Source of the DNA: Angiostrongylus vasorum
Lineage: Eukaryota > Nematoda > Chromadorea > Rhabditida > Metastrongylidae
Assembly: GCA_018806985.1 (NCBI GenBank)
Contig: JADANN010000397.1
Coordinates: 248,001 to 312,000 of the forward strand
Direction of reading: 5' to 3'
Length of the DNA: 64,000 bases
Shown: positions 13,101-24,320 of the stretch, in pieces
How positions within the stretch are numbered: the first letter of the stretch is position 1
Layout: each line of letters begins with the position of its first letter
Translations under genes and position numbers: made by a program
The notes under the pieces: generated by a model
Seen by the model: only the letters and a program-made list of their open reading frames with translations
Told to the model about the DNA's origin: nothing
Database searches by the model: none

Positions 13101-15762
13101 GATCAAATATAATATTATTCAGTTACCTGACTATCCGAGCATTTCCTGTGAGGATTATATATAATACTACACGGTTACCTCACTATTTGAGCTTTTTACG
13201 TGTAAATAGAGATTTTCAGAGATCTTTTTCTAACAAACTCAATAAAAGAAAACTCTTAATTGACATTTGAAAAAATGAGGTACTGTAAGACTAAAATAAA
13301 TTTGGATTCCACAAAATTGGCGTTCACTGAAGTTGTGTGAGGGTGGATTGATGGGTGCTGTCATGATAACGTTGTTTTTTTTCTCAAATTTGTTGCTGAA
13401 TGGCCAAAATAAACTAATGATTAGCTCTCATATATTGATTAACTCATCAAACTAAAGACTGATTGAAATTAATCGATTTTTCGGAGTAATTGAATAGTTC
13501 CTAGCATAAACGAAATGAAAATGAGTTCCGGACAAATTTCCTGAGATGAGTAAGAAAAAATTTCTATGACAAAAAGAAACGCCGATGTCGAATACAGTAA
13601 TAGGTTATACTGGTCCATACGCAGTTTATCAATCCCTGAGGGATGCGCCATAGATTCAACTGCGAACGTAGCACCATAGAGATGATTGAATTCATTTCTG
13701 GTCTGTATAATGACTTGCAATGGCCCAGTGCTCCACCAAGTTAGCTGTTTTATCCTCAGCGCTACCAGTTTCGAATAAATTTCCCGATCTCGAAGGGAGA
13801 GAAGAATGCTTGGTAAGCCAGCTCCTAGGAGTAAACTAAAGATGTATGCAGGTGTCTATTGCAGGGCATCTCTAATCACCGCGCTACACCGCTCATGATA
13901 CAGAATGTAGTTGAATTTAATAGTGTTACTTCTTAGAAGATGATTTCAAGGGAAAACAAGAGATAACTCACAAAGCCATATCCCCTACTTTTCTGCGTTT
14001 GACGATCAGTTATCACAACAGCTTCTTCGATGTCACCAAATTGTTCGAAATATTCGTGTAACGTTTTATCACTTGTATGGTATGGTAGACCACCTACGAA
14101 TATCTTTGTGAACATCGTATCTCGACTTCCTATAAAGCAAATTTTACACTCATCCATCGTGCTTAGCAAGAAATGAAGCCAAAGCCATTTCCTGAAATCG
14201 ATGTTTGTTTGCTAGACGTGCTGGAAATGAAAAGCCCTAGCAAAACTGAACATTAAAGAAATCCAAGACTCTCAAACTTCCGTGTCTATTCTATTACAAT
14301 AATAATTCATAATCGAGTCAAGTTAGCTTAATAAATAAGCGCCAGTAATATCGACCGTGATTGAAAACTCACTGGCAAACATGAGGCTATAACTCATTGG
14401 AAATATTCTATTACTGGTGCCAATAGTGACTCTAATAGTTTATCGTCCCATAGTGTCTGGGTGTAGTCTGGGTCTTGTCTCTGGGACGTATTTACAATGT
14501 GGTTTCATTCTCAGGAAGACCTCCAGGACTAAGGTGCTGGACGTCTCCATCCGAAAGCTTAACGGAGAGTAAATCAACGCCATACCTGAGCCCGACGGCA
14601 TACCCATGACTACTTGCTAGCAGAGACCAGTAAAACAGTAAAAGTAAAAGTAAAAGTGAAAGTATAAAGTAAATAAAAAAGGAAAAACAAAGTAAACAAA
14701 AAGTATGGAAGTGTAACAAAACAAAAAAAAACTGAAAAAAAATAAAAAGTTGGCAGTAAAAATAAAGTGAATCACGTGGAAAATGTGATGCTTCTCATGC
14801 CCATCAAGTAAACAGAACGCAATGAATAGCATTGATGTATAACGGCGACCAAGAGAGACTTTACTGCTACCAGCGACATCTGAGCGTTGTACTTCGCATG
14901 CGAGTCTGTTACTAGTTCAATGACACTAGAAGATCAAGTGGAAGTTGAAGTAAAGGCGTTGAGACAATACCAGCGTGCTTGTTAATTTCTTGTACTTGGT
15001 TGTGCTACATGCAATATTTGTCGTTATTACAAATAAATTAACCATTGAATCCGACCATCGGCTATGTGTAGAGAGGTTTTTCGTCGAGGTGTTCAGCAGC
15101 ATATGCAAATGACAGTTATTCAACCTTGTTATCGTCTATCGATAATATCAAACCGATTTTTTCGGACTCAGTGATTCCACTGCATCATATTAATTACATT
15201 CTATTAACTTCAATATAATGACTACTTCATACAAAGAGAAAAGTTCCCGCCAATTATCGAGGTTTATGAGAAGTAATACATTTTCGGCGAGGCCTTTTGT
15301 TTTTAGCGTCTTTGGCGAAAAAATGGCCACCGGTAGAACACCGGGTTTTGGTAAGGCATAAATGAAGTCTTAACTTGGAATTTGGGTGGGAATTTCAAAC
15401 TGTATCTCACCTTGGCTGACTCCGTCAATGGAATGAAACTCTCTTTGCAAGTTGAACTTTGACACCCAGGATCTACTGAGCCAACGAGTAGAAAGTGAGG
15501 CAAGGGATGAGTACAGCGCGTATAAATGCATAAGTATGAAGAAAGGGACAGGATTATGCTCGTAATAAGAACCATATCAGACTTTTAAAGCCGTCTAAGA
15601 CGTTATCTGACATCTTATTGTTATCCCATAAAAATATGTAGGAAATGAAGAGGTGTAGAATTCCATCATACCTATCAGTGAATCAGTTCCGGCGGAAGCG
15701 AGTGCAGCGGCAGCAGCCTGCATTAGTGGATCGCTCAGCTGTCCATATATCGAAGGAAGCAT
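10029..15762 (-). CDS. sup-12: SUP-12 / RBM24-RBM38 family RNA-binding protein, complete six-exon gene
   Basis: Seen: six minus-strand exons (15762-15672, 14129-13972, 12217-12088, 11340-11274, 10729-10560, 10165-10029) join in phase 1,0,1,2,1 into 753 nt, or 250 aa plus TAA. One RRM spans about residues 38-115, with RNP2 IFVGGLPY at 40-47 and RNP1 KSRGYGFV at 77-84. The C-terminal half is rich in Ala, Gln and Pro. Known: this family is the single-RRM SUP-12/RBM24/RBM38 group; C. elegans SUP-12 is a nuclear, muscle-expressed splicing regulator acting on egl-15 and unc-60 transcripts, and binds GU-rich RNA. Length and architecture fit that family. Start: the ATG lies two bases after a TTTTCAG acceptor, so either trans-splicing or an upstream noncoding exon is possible. 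No stops or frameshifts were found, so the gene looks functional. Confidence 0.95.
10560..10729 (-). CDS. sup-12: sup-12 coding exon 5 (Ala-rich)
   Basis: 170 nt, residues 150-205. Begins [17 protein letters not shown], then Ala/Gln-rich low complexity with [15 protein letters not shown]. Acceptor ATTACAG, donor GTTATT (weaker than the others). Confidence 0.9.
11274..11340 (-). CDS. sup-12: sup-12 coding exon 4
   Basis: 67 nt, residues 127-149 (split codons at both ends). Encodes [20 protein letters not shown]. Acceptor TTTTCAG, donor GTAAGT. I placed it because exon 3 ends in phase 1 and exon 5 needs phase 2; this is the only exon found between them that closes the phase. Confidence 0.9.
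12088..12217 (-). CDS. sup-12: sup-12 coding exon 3 (RRM second part)
   Basis: 130 nt, residues 84-126 plus one base. It starts [18 protein letters not shown] and ends after [13 protein letters not shown], the strongly conserved end of the RRM in this family. Acceptor ATTTCAG, donor GTGAGC. Confidence 0.95.
12675..12965 (+). repeat. SINE family B copy in sup-12 intron 2, forward
   Basis: Starts with a worn tRNA-like A box (TAGCGCACTAGTTAGAGG) and a decayed B box near 12725. It ends with the family B signature GAATGCATGGCGCATCCCTCAGGGATTGATCAACGCC near 12900-12940. It lies antisense to sup-12. Confidence 0.7.
13595..13897 (-). repeat. SINE family B copy in sup-12 intron 2, reverse
   Basis: Reverse-strand, near full-length copy. 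The tRNA-like head GTGTAGCGCGGTGATTAGAG is at 13897-13875 and the 3' signature GGCGCATCCCTCAGGGATTGAT is at 13650-13627. Opposite in orientation to the copy at 12675-12965 in the same intron. Confidence 0.75.
13972..14129 (-). CDS. sup-12: sup-12 coding exon 2 (RRM first part)
   Basis: 158 nt, residues 31-83. Carries RNP2 (IFVGGLPY) and most of RNP1 (KSRGYGF). The acceptor is TTTATAG and the donor GTGAGT falls between GGC TTT and the Val codon that opens exon 3, so RNP1 is split by the intron. Confidence 0.95.
14634..14735. repeat. AAAGT/AAAC-rich simple sequence
   Basis: Purine-rich run with several AGTAAA units inside sup-12 intron 1. Confidence 0.6.
15672..15762 (-). CDS. sup-12: sup-12 coding exon 1
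   Basis: 91 nt, residues 1-30 plus the first base of codon 31. It encodes [15 protein letters not shown] followed by an Ala-rich stretch. Acceptor TTTTCAG lies immediately upstream and donor GTATGA follows. The exon ends in phase 1, which fits exon 2. Confidence 0.88.
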
Positions 15763-17435
15763 AACTGAAAAGCAGAACGAACTAGCGTCTTGAGAAGAAA
15801 TGACCGTACCTGAGGAGGCTCATTCGTAAATCCATAAGATTTTTTCACGAAACGGACAATGCATTGCCCAGAAAATCTTACCTATTTAGACGTTACAAAT
15901 GCTGTACACAGCACACCCCACAAACAAGCGACGAAATCCCAGTGACGGGAAATTGTAACGTCGATAAAATCTTGAAAAAATCTTCTTTGTAGATATCCAG
16001 ATAAAAAATACATCAAAGAGGAAAAACGTAACGTTCTTAAGAAAAGCGAAGTTCGACTAGGAATGACTCAGCTATGCTGAAGCAACTCGCCCTAGACGAT
16101 TCAGTAAAGTAGACGTTTCAACGACACGAAGAATTCGGGGAAGAGCAAAAGAATCCACTGGAAATTGGGATTTACTAAAGTAGATGTGCTTTATTTAATG
16201 TAGAAATTGTTCCTTTCTTTGAGCAATCGATTAGAAGTTAGTCGCGACTATTCTAATTGGGACAGAATGCAATAATAGGAATAACTAGAAAAACTGCAAC
16301 TATGTCACTATCGATAACCCAGTCAATCACTCAGGAAAAATGAAGCTGGCCAGATAGATAAAGGGCAAGCGTTATCAGAAAAAGAGAGGAAAAAAAGAAA
16401 AACCATAGTCGGTATAGATGATAGTTACGTATTGGTCTGGTAGAACAAGGCTTATTCGAAGAAACTTCAGCAAAGAAATGAAAAATATCGAACTGCTAGC
16501 AAACGGGATTCGTCCACAATGAATGAGATCAAGATGAGTCGATAGCCCAGCTTGTCAGTTCAATGGTATAGGTATTATTCATACACACATTGAATGATTA
16601 AATGTATGAGAAAAGCAATTATGAAGGAAATTTGTTGATATTGGCAAAAAAAAACAAAACCTCTAGATCACAAAAGTTGGAAATGTCGTTTTCACTCACC
16701 ATGACATCTCTCTTGGTCCATATTTTACGACTACTACTGGTTTTTCTCAAAGTTATATTATCCTTTATATTTATTTTGTAGAGGAAATGCTTGTTCTCAG
16801 CTATTACACAATCACATGTGTGCCAAATCGTTCGTTAAAAACCACATAGTATGAATAGAACGTAACATTTCGATATAAAAAAGACGATTGGATGGATCCT
16901 ATGTGTAAACTCTAATTAAGCAATGCGATATGAAGGTGCAGATGAATGCTGATATTCTCAGTATTGACACCAATTAAACGATTGTTGATTGGATAATTTC
17001 TACATCAAAGTCGATAGATGAACTCGTTAGAATGACAGTGATAGCGACGAATATGAGAGAGATTGATGTGAACGAACGAATTTCAGTGAATTGCCGTATT
17101 CTATTCGGATAATCTTTACTCTAAAAGACTTATGAACGTGACATGAAAGAATTCTAGGACGACTTCATTTCGAAGGAGGTGAACGAACAGCGGTAGTCGT
17201 CGAAGCTCATGAAATTGTGTATTTCACCCAGCGCGAGAGAGAGCAGCACTTCTGCGTTGCGATTGAGGCAAGACAACAGAAATGAGTGGGAGGAGGTCTT
17301 GAGAGTCAACACCACAACTGCACTCGCTCCTCTCAAACTGACAGCCAGCAGCCGCTCGGGCAACTGTTGTCGCTCACGCTCGCAATCGCGTCTTTCGCGA
17401 TGTCGACGGCGACAAAGCCACCTACTGCTTTCGCC
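15763..17435. other. sup-12 5' flanking region
   Basis: No convincing exon, tRNA or repeat recognised. Presumably holds the sup-12 promoter or a 5' noncoding exon; no specific motif could be assigned. The segment 17200-17435 is more GC-rich than its surroundings. Confidence 0.3.
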
Positions 17436-17499
17436 TACTTTCGTCGTCGTCGTCGGCTGCATCGCCAGCTTAATCGTCGTCCTCCTTTTCCTCATGTCC

Positions 17500-17933
<434 letters not shown>

Positions 17934-17935
17934 TC

Positions 17936-20160
17936 AATTAGGGATTCACAAGGCATTTAGCTGTGTACGAATAGTGGTGAACTCCTTAATAATCACCAAA
18001 GAATGAAAAAAAAACACCAGAAAAAAAGGGACATCGATAGAATGAGATGAAAGAAAGAAGACGAAGACTAAGGTACCCTTTATCACCATCACTTTAACAG
18101 CTCTTCGGATTTTATAATATAGACCAGCCAATTCAGTTTGAACTCAAGAACTATTGCAGTTTGGTATGCGTATTCACCTTCTACTGCTACTTCCATAAGA
18201 AGTAATAAGTATAGATATTGGTTGAAGGCCGTGAAAAATTGGGATATCACATCAACACGTGTAAAGTATATCATATTTTCAAACGGAAACACCTTAACAG
18301 CATTGGACACCATCGTCAATCTAACATCTTGATAACCAAGATTAAAGAGAGACAAACCAATGGATCCATCGAGGAATAGTTTTTAATTCCTATATTACAT
18401 ATAAGTATGGAAAACTGCTCAACGCCACATGAAAGTATTATACAGAGGTGGTTAGTGAATGTCTAAATAATTTGATTGAAGATGGAAAGCAAGTGACGAT
18501 CTCAAATTAAATGTTTACGAAGTTTATGAAAAATCTTTTCGTGATTTCAACAAATATTTACTTTGACATTCCTTTTGCTCAGTGGGTCACTCCAGATTTT
18601 TTCTAGAATTTCGAGATGTCTTCTCTGGCAAAGAGTTTACCAACGTTCAACAAAAAAAATTATTATACAGTCTGCTAACACTATTTGCATAGACTGCTAA
18701 TAACAAGCTCAGAGGAAATTATCGACAGAGTTCGGATTCCCATATTCATATCTCTGCCTCTCCTCCCTTCATATTACGAGTTCTGTAGTCTACAAATTAC
18801 ATTAACTTTTTTTCTCTTAGTGTATCGGCACCTAATTCATCACTATCTTCATTACTGAACAATAGGTTTCACTTGCTTCCAACATGAGCACCTTTCTATG
18901 GTATATCACACAACCGCCGTTTTTATTCCGACCCATAGAATCCCTTTTAGTTTATGGTAATGATTTTTTCTGCGTATCGTTTCCATTAAAGCTCCCAAAT
19001 CCTTGAGCACTGCTTAGTTGCCGGTGTAAGCTGCTTGTGTGATTGATGAAGGTAACCAGGGATTTTCTTACTTTTTAAAGGAAAAAGAAAGAAAAAATGA
19101 CGGTGATCTTACCGTAGTACTCGCTGAATGAAAATCGTGGCCACTTATTAGAAAAAAGAGAAGTGTTGAAAATGTAGCGGCTAGAGAGCATGTTGCTAAC
19201 AAACGACATTAAGGTTTTTAGTGAAAAATGCAGAAATGGAAATATATAGAAGCTTTACTCCAATCACTTTGTAATTATAGAGATGGAAGGCTACTTTATT
19301 GTCAAAAATATCACACAGTTGTTCGATTTTTTCCCACAAAGAAACTGATGTACACCTAACTCTATGGTTATGTCAACTCACTAAAAGCATTTTGGAGCTG
19401 AAAAACGGAGACTTTGTGGAGGATCAAGAGAACATGCAACTAGTGTGGCCAACAAGTTTGAGATTTTCCTGAAGATATGTATACTCGGCCATTTACCTCA
19501 CATTTTCCCCACAGATAGAAATTTATTAAAGGCAAAGCTTTGGAGTGGTTTGCGCCTTTGTGTGACTTCTTTTGTATTCAAGCAAATCTAATTACTACCT
19601 GGATATTGAAGCAACCTAGCGTCTCTACTTTCATCCTACTCTTTTCCAACCTTAACGCATCACTATTGTTCGAGCTAATGTGAGGCGGCGATTGCGATCC
19701 TATTCATCAGTAACTGCCGTTATATCATTCTGTGGCAGCTGTATCTGGTTATGTCTGTCGTCTTCTTGATCGCAGTGGGTGTGTGTTTACTCAGCGCTAT
19801 TTCAATGCGAGATATTCCACCGCTCATCGATCCATGTCCTAGCAATCATTTGATCCTGGATAGTGTCAATTCATCCAGTGGAGCTGACAGGACAATGACG
19901 ATATAGATATGGTCTTGTGATCGTCAACTTCTGGCCTTGCGATTAAGATTATGATACCGCTGAACGAGAAACTCCCGTCATGATGAAACTGCAGAGGTGT
20001 ATATGAATTCTAGCACTAGTCAACACAATAAAATTCTGTCGTATGTTAGAGATGGGTGGTGAGATCGCAACAATGAAGCTACATAGGGTCGACCTCACCA
20101 ACGTATGTTGCCTAGTTGGTTCAGAAAATTGGAGACGTGATAAAGCATATGACAAACCCG
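17936..20160. other. no recognised feature
   Basis: Both strands at 18090-18355 carry open frames of 60-90 codons; neither has a convincing acceptor and donor pair. Left unassigned. Confidence 0.4.
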
Positions 20161-20164
20161 TCCC

Positions 20165-20275
20165 CGAAACCCCTTCTCTCTCTCCCTCTATCTCGCTCTC
20201 TTTCTTTCTCCGTCTCTGCCTCTCCCTCTCTTCTACATATGCACACCCACACCCACATACATATAAACACACATA
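20165..20275. repeat. CT-rich and CACATA low-complexity tract
   Basis: Repeated CTCTCTC/CTTT runs followed by ACACCCACACCCACATACATA. Confidence 0.8.
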
Positions 20276-20881
20276 ATACAGTAGAATGACAAATATTATT
20301 AACAATAAAAATGAATTGCGGAAATGTTTCAATCAATAGCTATTGAAAACGATTATGAACGAATATGGCATAGCCGATTGAAAGCTTTAAAGTGCTATTA
20401 TAAAAGCAAAATTTAAATTTAAATTACAGTTCAATTATGGAGGAAAAACGACTTGCTTGGTGTTTGTTGACTGGATATCAGACGCTGGTGTTGAGATGAA
20501 GGGATAAGGGCATCGCTTATATTGGTTATACCGTATTTAAAGTGCTAGAACTCGTTAGACCTTTTGATTTTTTTGTTCAACTATAGTTTCGATTCGTCAT
20601 CTTTCAAGATAAATTATCTAGTCAAAAACATAGGATTGCCTTAAGAGACATTTTGGTAGGATGCCCGGTCTTGTGGATGAGCAAGGGCTAGTCAGGAATG
20701 GTTTGCCGTTAGAAGGTGTGCGACGACGGACAAAACTAGCTTACGCGCTGATACGCAAACATTTCGCATAGCTTAGCAATTAGTGAATTTAGTCGCTAAT
20801 TTAATGAAACGTTGGCTTTCTAAACTGATAAAGCAAGGCTTCCACTGGACGACAATATGACGTCGTCGCACCACCCATAAC

Positions 20882-20965
20882 AAGTATGTGTGTGCATGTG
20901 TGTGTGTATGTATATATGCATGTATGTATGTATGTAGATACGTATGTGATATGATGTGATGTGTG
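20882..20965. repeat. (TG)n/(ATGT)n microsatellite
   Basis: Mixed GTGTGTATGTATATATGCATGTATG repeats ending in GTGATGTGATGTG. Confidence 0.85.
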
Positions 20966-21104
20966 ATGTGTGTGGAAACTAAAAACAAGAAATTAGAATG
21001 AGAGAGAACCACTGATTAGAATGAACGCCGTTGAAGAACAACTTGATTGACGTTTTGACGTGGAGATCTTGAAGAATATCACAAATCGATAGCGATCTGA
21101 GCAG

Positions 21105-21337
21105 TTAAAATTCACTGTGAAGCGAACATCAAGAAACAATAACAAAAGAAAGATAACGCCGTTAAGAGATCCTTACCCTCAAGTTAGTGTCGGAAAAAAA
21201 TCCCGTCAGTGGATATCCATCAGTTCTTTTCCTGAGTTACACAGTCAAGTGAAACTCGGATGTATTCGACACAAATGTTTTCAGAGCGTCAGAATGAGCT
21301 TGTGCCATTATTGCCAAGTTCGGATACGGTGAAAATG
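21105..21337 (+). CDS. two candidate exons of an unknown gene
   Basis: Seen: 21105-21182 (26 codons, ends TPLRDPYPQ) and 21245-21337 (31 codons, SSETRMYSTQMFSERQNELV ... SSDTVKM) are both phase 0. They are separated by a 62-bp intron with GTTAGT donor and TACACAG acceptor, and the second is followed by another GTTAGT donor. No family recognised. The first exon has no in-frame ATG and its acceptor (TGAGCAG) is poor, so upstream sequence would be needed. Could be chance. Confidence 0.3.
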
Positions 21338-21507
21338 GTTAGTGATTATGGTTGTTTGTTGTTAAGAGAATTGTCCACCAACAAAAACTGGTCATATGAA
21401 GCAATTAGCCAGCTGATAGTAATATTGTATGACGCAGATTTACATAGAGACACAAACAAAAGTCAGACGGATGGGCTCAAGTGTACACATGGACATGTGT
21501 TCGTGCA

Positions 21508-21672
21508 CATACACACATACATACATACATACATACATACATACATACATACATACATACATACATACATACGTACATACATACATACAAACATACATAC
21601 ATACATACATACATACATACATACATACATACATACATACATACATACATACATACATACATACATACATAC
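21508..21672. repeat. (CATA)n microsatellite
   Basis: About 40 CATA units with rare variants. Long open frames across it (YIHT or MYVC repeats) are artefacts of the 4-bp period. Confidence 0.98.
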
Positions 21673-22140
21673 AACATGTATACGTGCACAATGGCCACAC
21701 CCCATGCCATCGTCATCACGCTTTCCTCTCTCTGCTTTTCCCTCTCTCCATCTCCCTCTGTTTCTCTCTTTTTCTCTTGAATGTGAAGTAGATAGAAACA
21801 ATTGTTAAACGCTCTCAAAAATAATGATGATGAGTGTAATGAAGAAGTCAGAAGCAATAGATAGTACGTTTTTATTGATCATCCTTGTCGAAGGAAGGAA
21901 AGAGTTGAAGATTCTGACAATGCCATAGACGGCAACGTTGACAACGATTAGACGACGTCGGTTGGTCCATTTATATTCAGATTATCACCACCGATATTTA
22001 TCTAACTCCGGCATTCTCGAATAGCACATGAAAGAGTTGGTGAAAGCGATTGGAATTTAGAGGCGTCCTGGTGGATATTTATGAATGCGGAGATTGATTG
22101 CGCATATGGAATAAAGCGCAGCTAATTTGTGGTTATTCAG

Positions 22141-22214
22141 TGAGAGGAAAAGAAGGCGTGAAGGAATGTTCGAGACAAAGACAGCCCGGATTGACGCAGT
22201 CAACTGCACAACTC
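22141..22214 (+). CDS. candidate internal exon, unknown gene
   Basis: Good signals: acceptor GTTATTCAG and donor GTAAGT bound 74 nt. One frame (…RGKEGVKECSRQRQPGLTQSTAQL) ends in phase 0, compatible with the exon at 23897. It does not join the exons at 21105-21337 without another exon between. No homology recognised. Confidence 0.3.
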
Positions 22215-22794
22215 GTAAGTATAAGCAGTGACGACAAATGAACATGTAACGACACGCGCGTACAAATCCGAAGCGATACTAAGCGAGTGAGTGGAATATA
22301 TTTACACGAAATTCTTTGTGTTAGTCACAACGCTTCATTCCACAACTTTTAACAGCGGTAGGAGCAACAGTAGCCAATAGGAATGTAAGACAAGTGGACT
22401 GCCTGGATTTTGGGTAAAAAATTTGAATGAAGTCGACATGAAAGAAAAGACAACCAAAACCGATGTGAGGAGTGGAATCGTCGCACTACTGCTGTACCAG
22501 ACACCGTCGTCGCTGCTCTGTTGAGATGAACAATTGGCGCAGCAGCTGTCAAACAGGCACAGTTAGAACAGACAACGAACAGATCTGCTCGACAGACTAC
22601 AGAAAAAGTGTTCGACCATCATTCCACACTGAAAATCCGGATCTGCCGTATGTAAATGAAGAAAATAACTAGCAAGGTTATTATACCTTCACTTGAAATA
22701 CTTTTCCAATATTCTTACCGACACAGGTCTACGAATGATACAGAATATCTCAATTTCAGAGAAAAAACACTAAACAGGCACAGAATGCTTTAGA

Positions 22795-23130
22795 CTAGGC
22801 AGCAATATTTGCATTTGGTAATCCCATCGCCTCTCTCAATGGTTTACCGTGTCGAGTGGGTATTCCTAGGTGTCGAATTGCGATGCATAACAGAATATGA
22901 ACCTCACGGGTAAGATCGCCAATACCGAGAAAAATTCTCCATGGGGAGGTCCAGCTAAGGGAATTTATGTCTGGAATTGTTGCTGTTTTGGAAGCAGTCC
23001 AGTCGTAAGGTGGCCAATCTCTCTTCTCACGATAGCCGCCCCTTGCCTGCGGTGACCACATCGAAACGCCTTGCCATGGCCATTTCTGACCTTCAAGGAA
23101 AAAAATCCAGTGAACCAATAAAATTCAAGT
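22795..23130. repeat. repeat family D, copy 1
   Basis: Shares about two-thirds identity by eye with 31500-31870 (CTCTCAA.GGTT..CCG and GGTGTCG.A.TGCGATG). A 107-codon open frame on the minus strand runs through it; because the stretch recurs without a conserved frame I treat it as repeat, not gene. Confidence 0.4.
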
Positions 23131-23896
23131 TAGATACTGACCAAACAGAGCTTTTCACCAGCGACTCATTTCTATGAAGCAAAAAGTTTGAGCACCAAAT
23201 TCATTGCAAAGGATTTGCACATATAAGGTGAGAAGAGAAAATTACATAGGAAATCATCCTGCAACGACTTCCAACTGCTTCCCAACTGAGCGAGGGACGA
23301 GGTGCTAGAGACACTTTTGAATAGACCAGCCGAGCCCATTGTTGCGGCCCACAATGTCTTCGATTGTTTCCAACTGTCTCACATCAATTATTTCTAGCGC
23401 TTTTTGCTTTACCATATCCCATAGGAATGTGAATACTCAAATACGATCAATGTGGGTTTAACCATCTTCGCTTCGAGAAATATGGCGATGGGAAACAGAA
23501 AAAGATTGACTTTGAATAAAATCAGCAGCCTTTTAAGCAGCTCATGCCAGCCATAAAAAAATATGCATGTTCAATATATTAACCGCATTCAAATAAATGA
23601 GTGGCTAAACCCTGTGCGATGTACGTGATTACAGAGAGTATTTTGAATTGCACGTCATTTTTTTTCAATGCCTTTGTGTTCGCATATGCTGCGCTTTGAA
23701 CTATATAATAAATGGGGAGGACATGTATTCATTGTCGTGTCATATATTCAAAAAATATCATTGTTTACTGTTCAGATATGCTAAAGATTTCCCTTTAGAA
23801 GCAGTTGGTATGATGTGACATTGAAAAGCCTTAAGACAAATGATCTACCGTATAGTTCATTTTAAATCACTGTTGACTTATGTAAATTCTTTTCAG

Positions 23897-24157
23897 TCGG
23901 AGTCACCAAAAATTATTAAGGAAGAGGCGATCGATAAGATAATTTTGGCCAATATACAGAAAATGAAGACGGAAGAGATTGGATGGATCGAGATGAGGCA
24001 ATACGAGAATTGCAAAGGAAAAAGTATGCAAATAGAGTTTGTAAGATTAAATAACGAATCTCTACTGGTTTGATCCAAATAAGTATTCGAGAATTTTTTT
24101 CAGAAAAATGGGGCACGAGGCATGTTTTTGTTCTGGAAAAGACCTTCATCTATGTAG
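23897..24157 (+). CDS. last two exons of an unknown protein gene
   Basis: Seen: exon 23897-24040 (48 codons) follows a strong ATTCTTTTCAG acceptor and ends at GTAAGA. A 63-bp intron ends TTTTTTTCAG, and exon 24104-24157 adds KNGARGMFLFWKRPSSM and TAG, all in phase 0. The peptide is charged (SPKIIKEEAIDKIILANIQK, then MKTEEIGWIEMRQYENCKGK) and has no motif I recognise. The splice signals are as good as those in sup-12. Upstream exons are uncertain (candidates 21105-21337 and 22141-22214). A mobile-element end begins only about 10 bases after the stop codon. Confidence 0.6.
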
Positions 24158-24164
24158 AATAATT

Positions 24165-24320
24165 AATATATTTATTTATATGATCTTGTAAACTGATCTT
24201 CTTAAGCTGATGCGAGGTTGGCATAGGTCTTCGTTGTCATTGTTGTTGTTGTTGTCGTTGCTGTTCGTGTTCTTGGTCGATGGCTGACGTTTCGGCGACC
24301 TCGCCTTCCTTAGAGCCGTG
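24165..24320 (-). mobile_element. solo end of Penelope-like unit with (GTT)n
   Basis: Contains AAGCTGATGCGAGG, a GTT run, and GGCTGACGTTTCGGCGA..CGCC..AGAGCC (24283-24318). It is the near reverse complement of 47637-47790, so the two are copies of one unit. Core on minus reads CTAAGGA instead of CTGANGA, so it is worn. Confidence 0.6.

Noticed and set aside
20765..20980. Long terminal repeat or transposon end near the TG microsatellite
   Set aside because: No partner repeat, coding remnant or target duplication found.
21440..21857. Open frames of about 100-180 codons over the CATA array
   Set aside because: Repeat artefact; tetranucleotide period yields YIHT or MYVC repeats.
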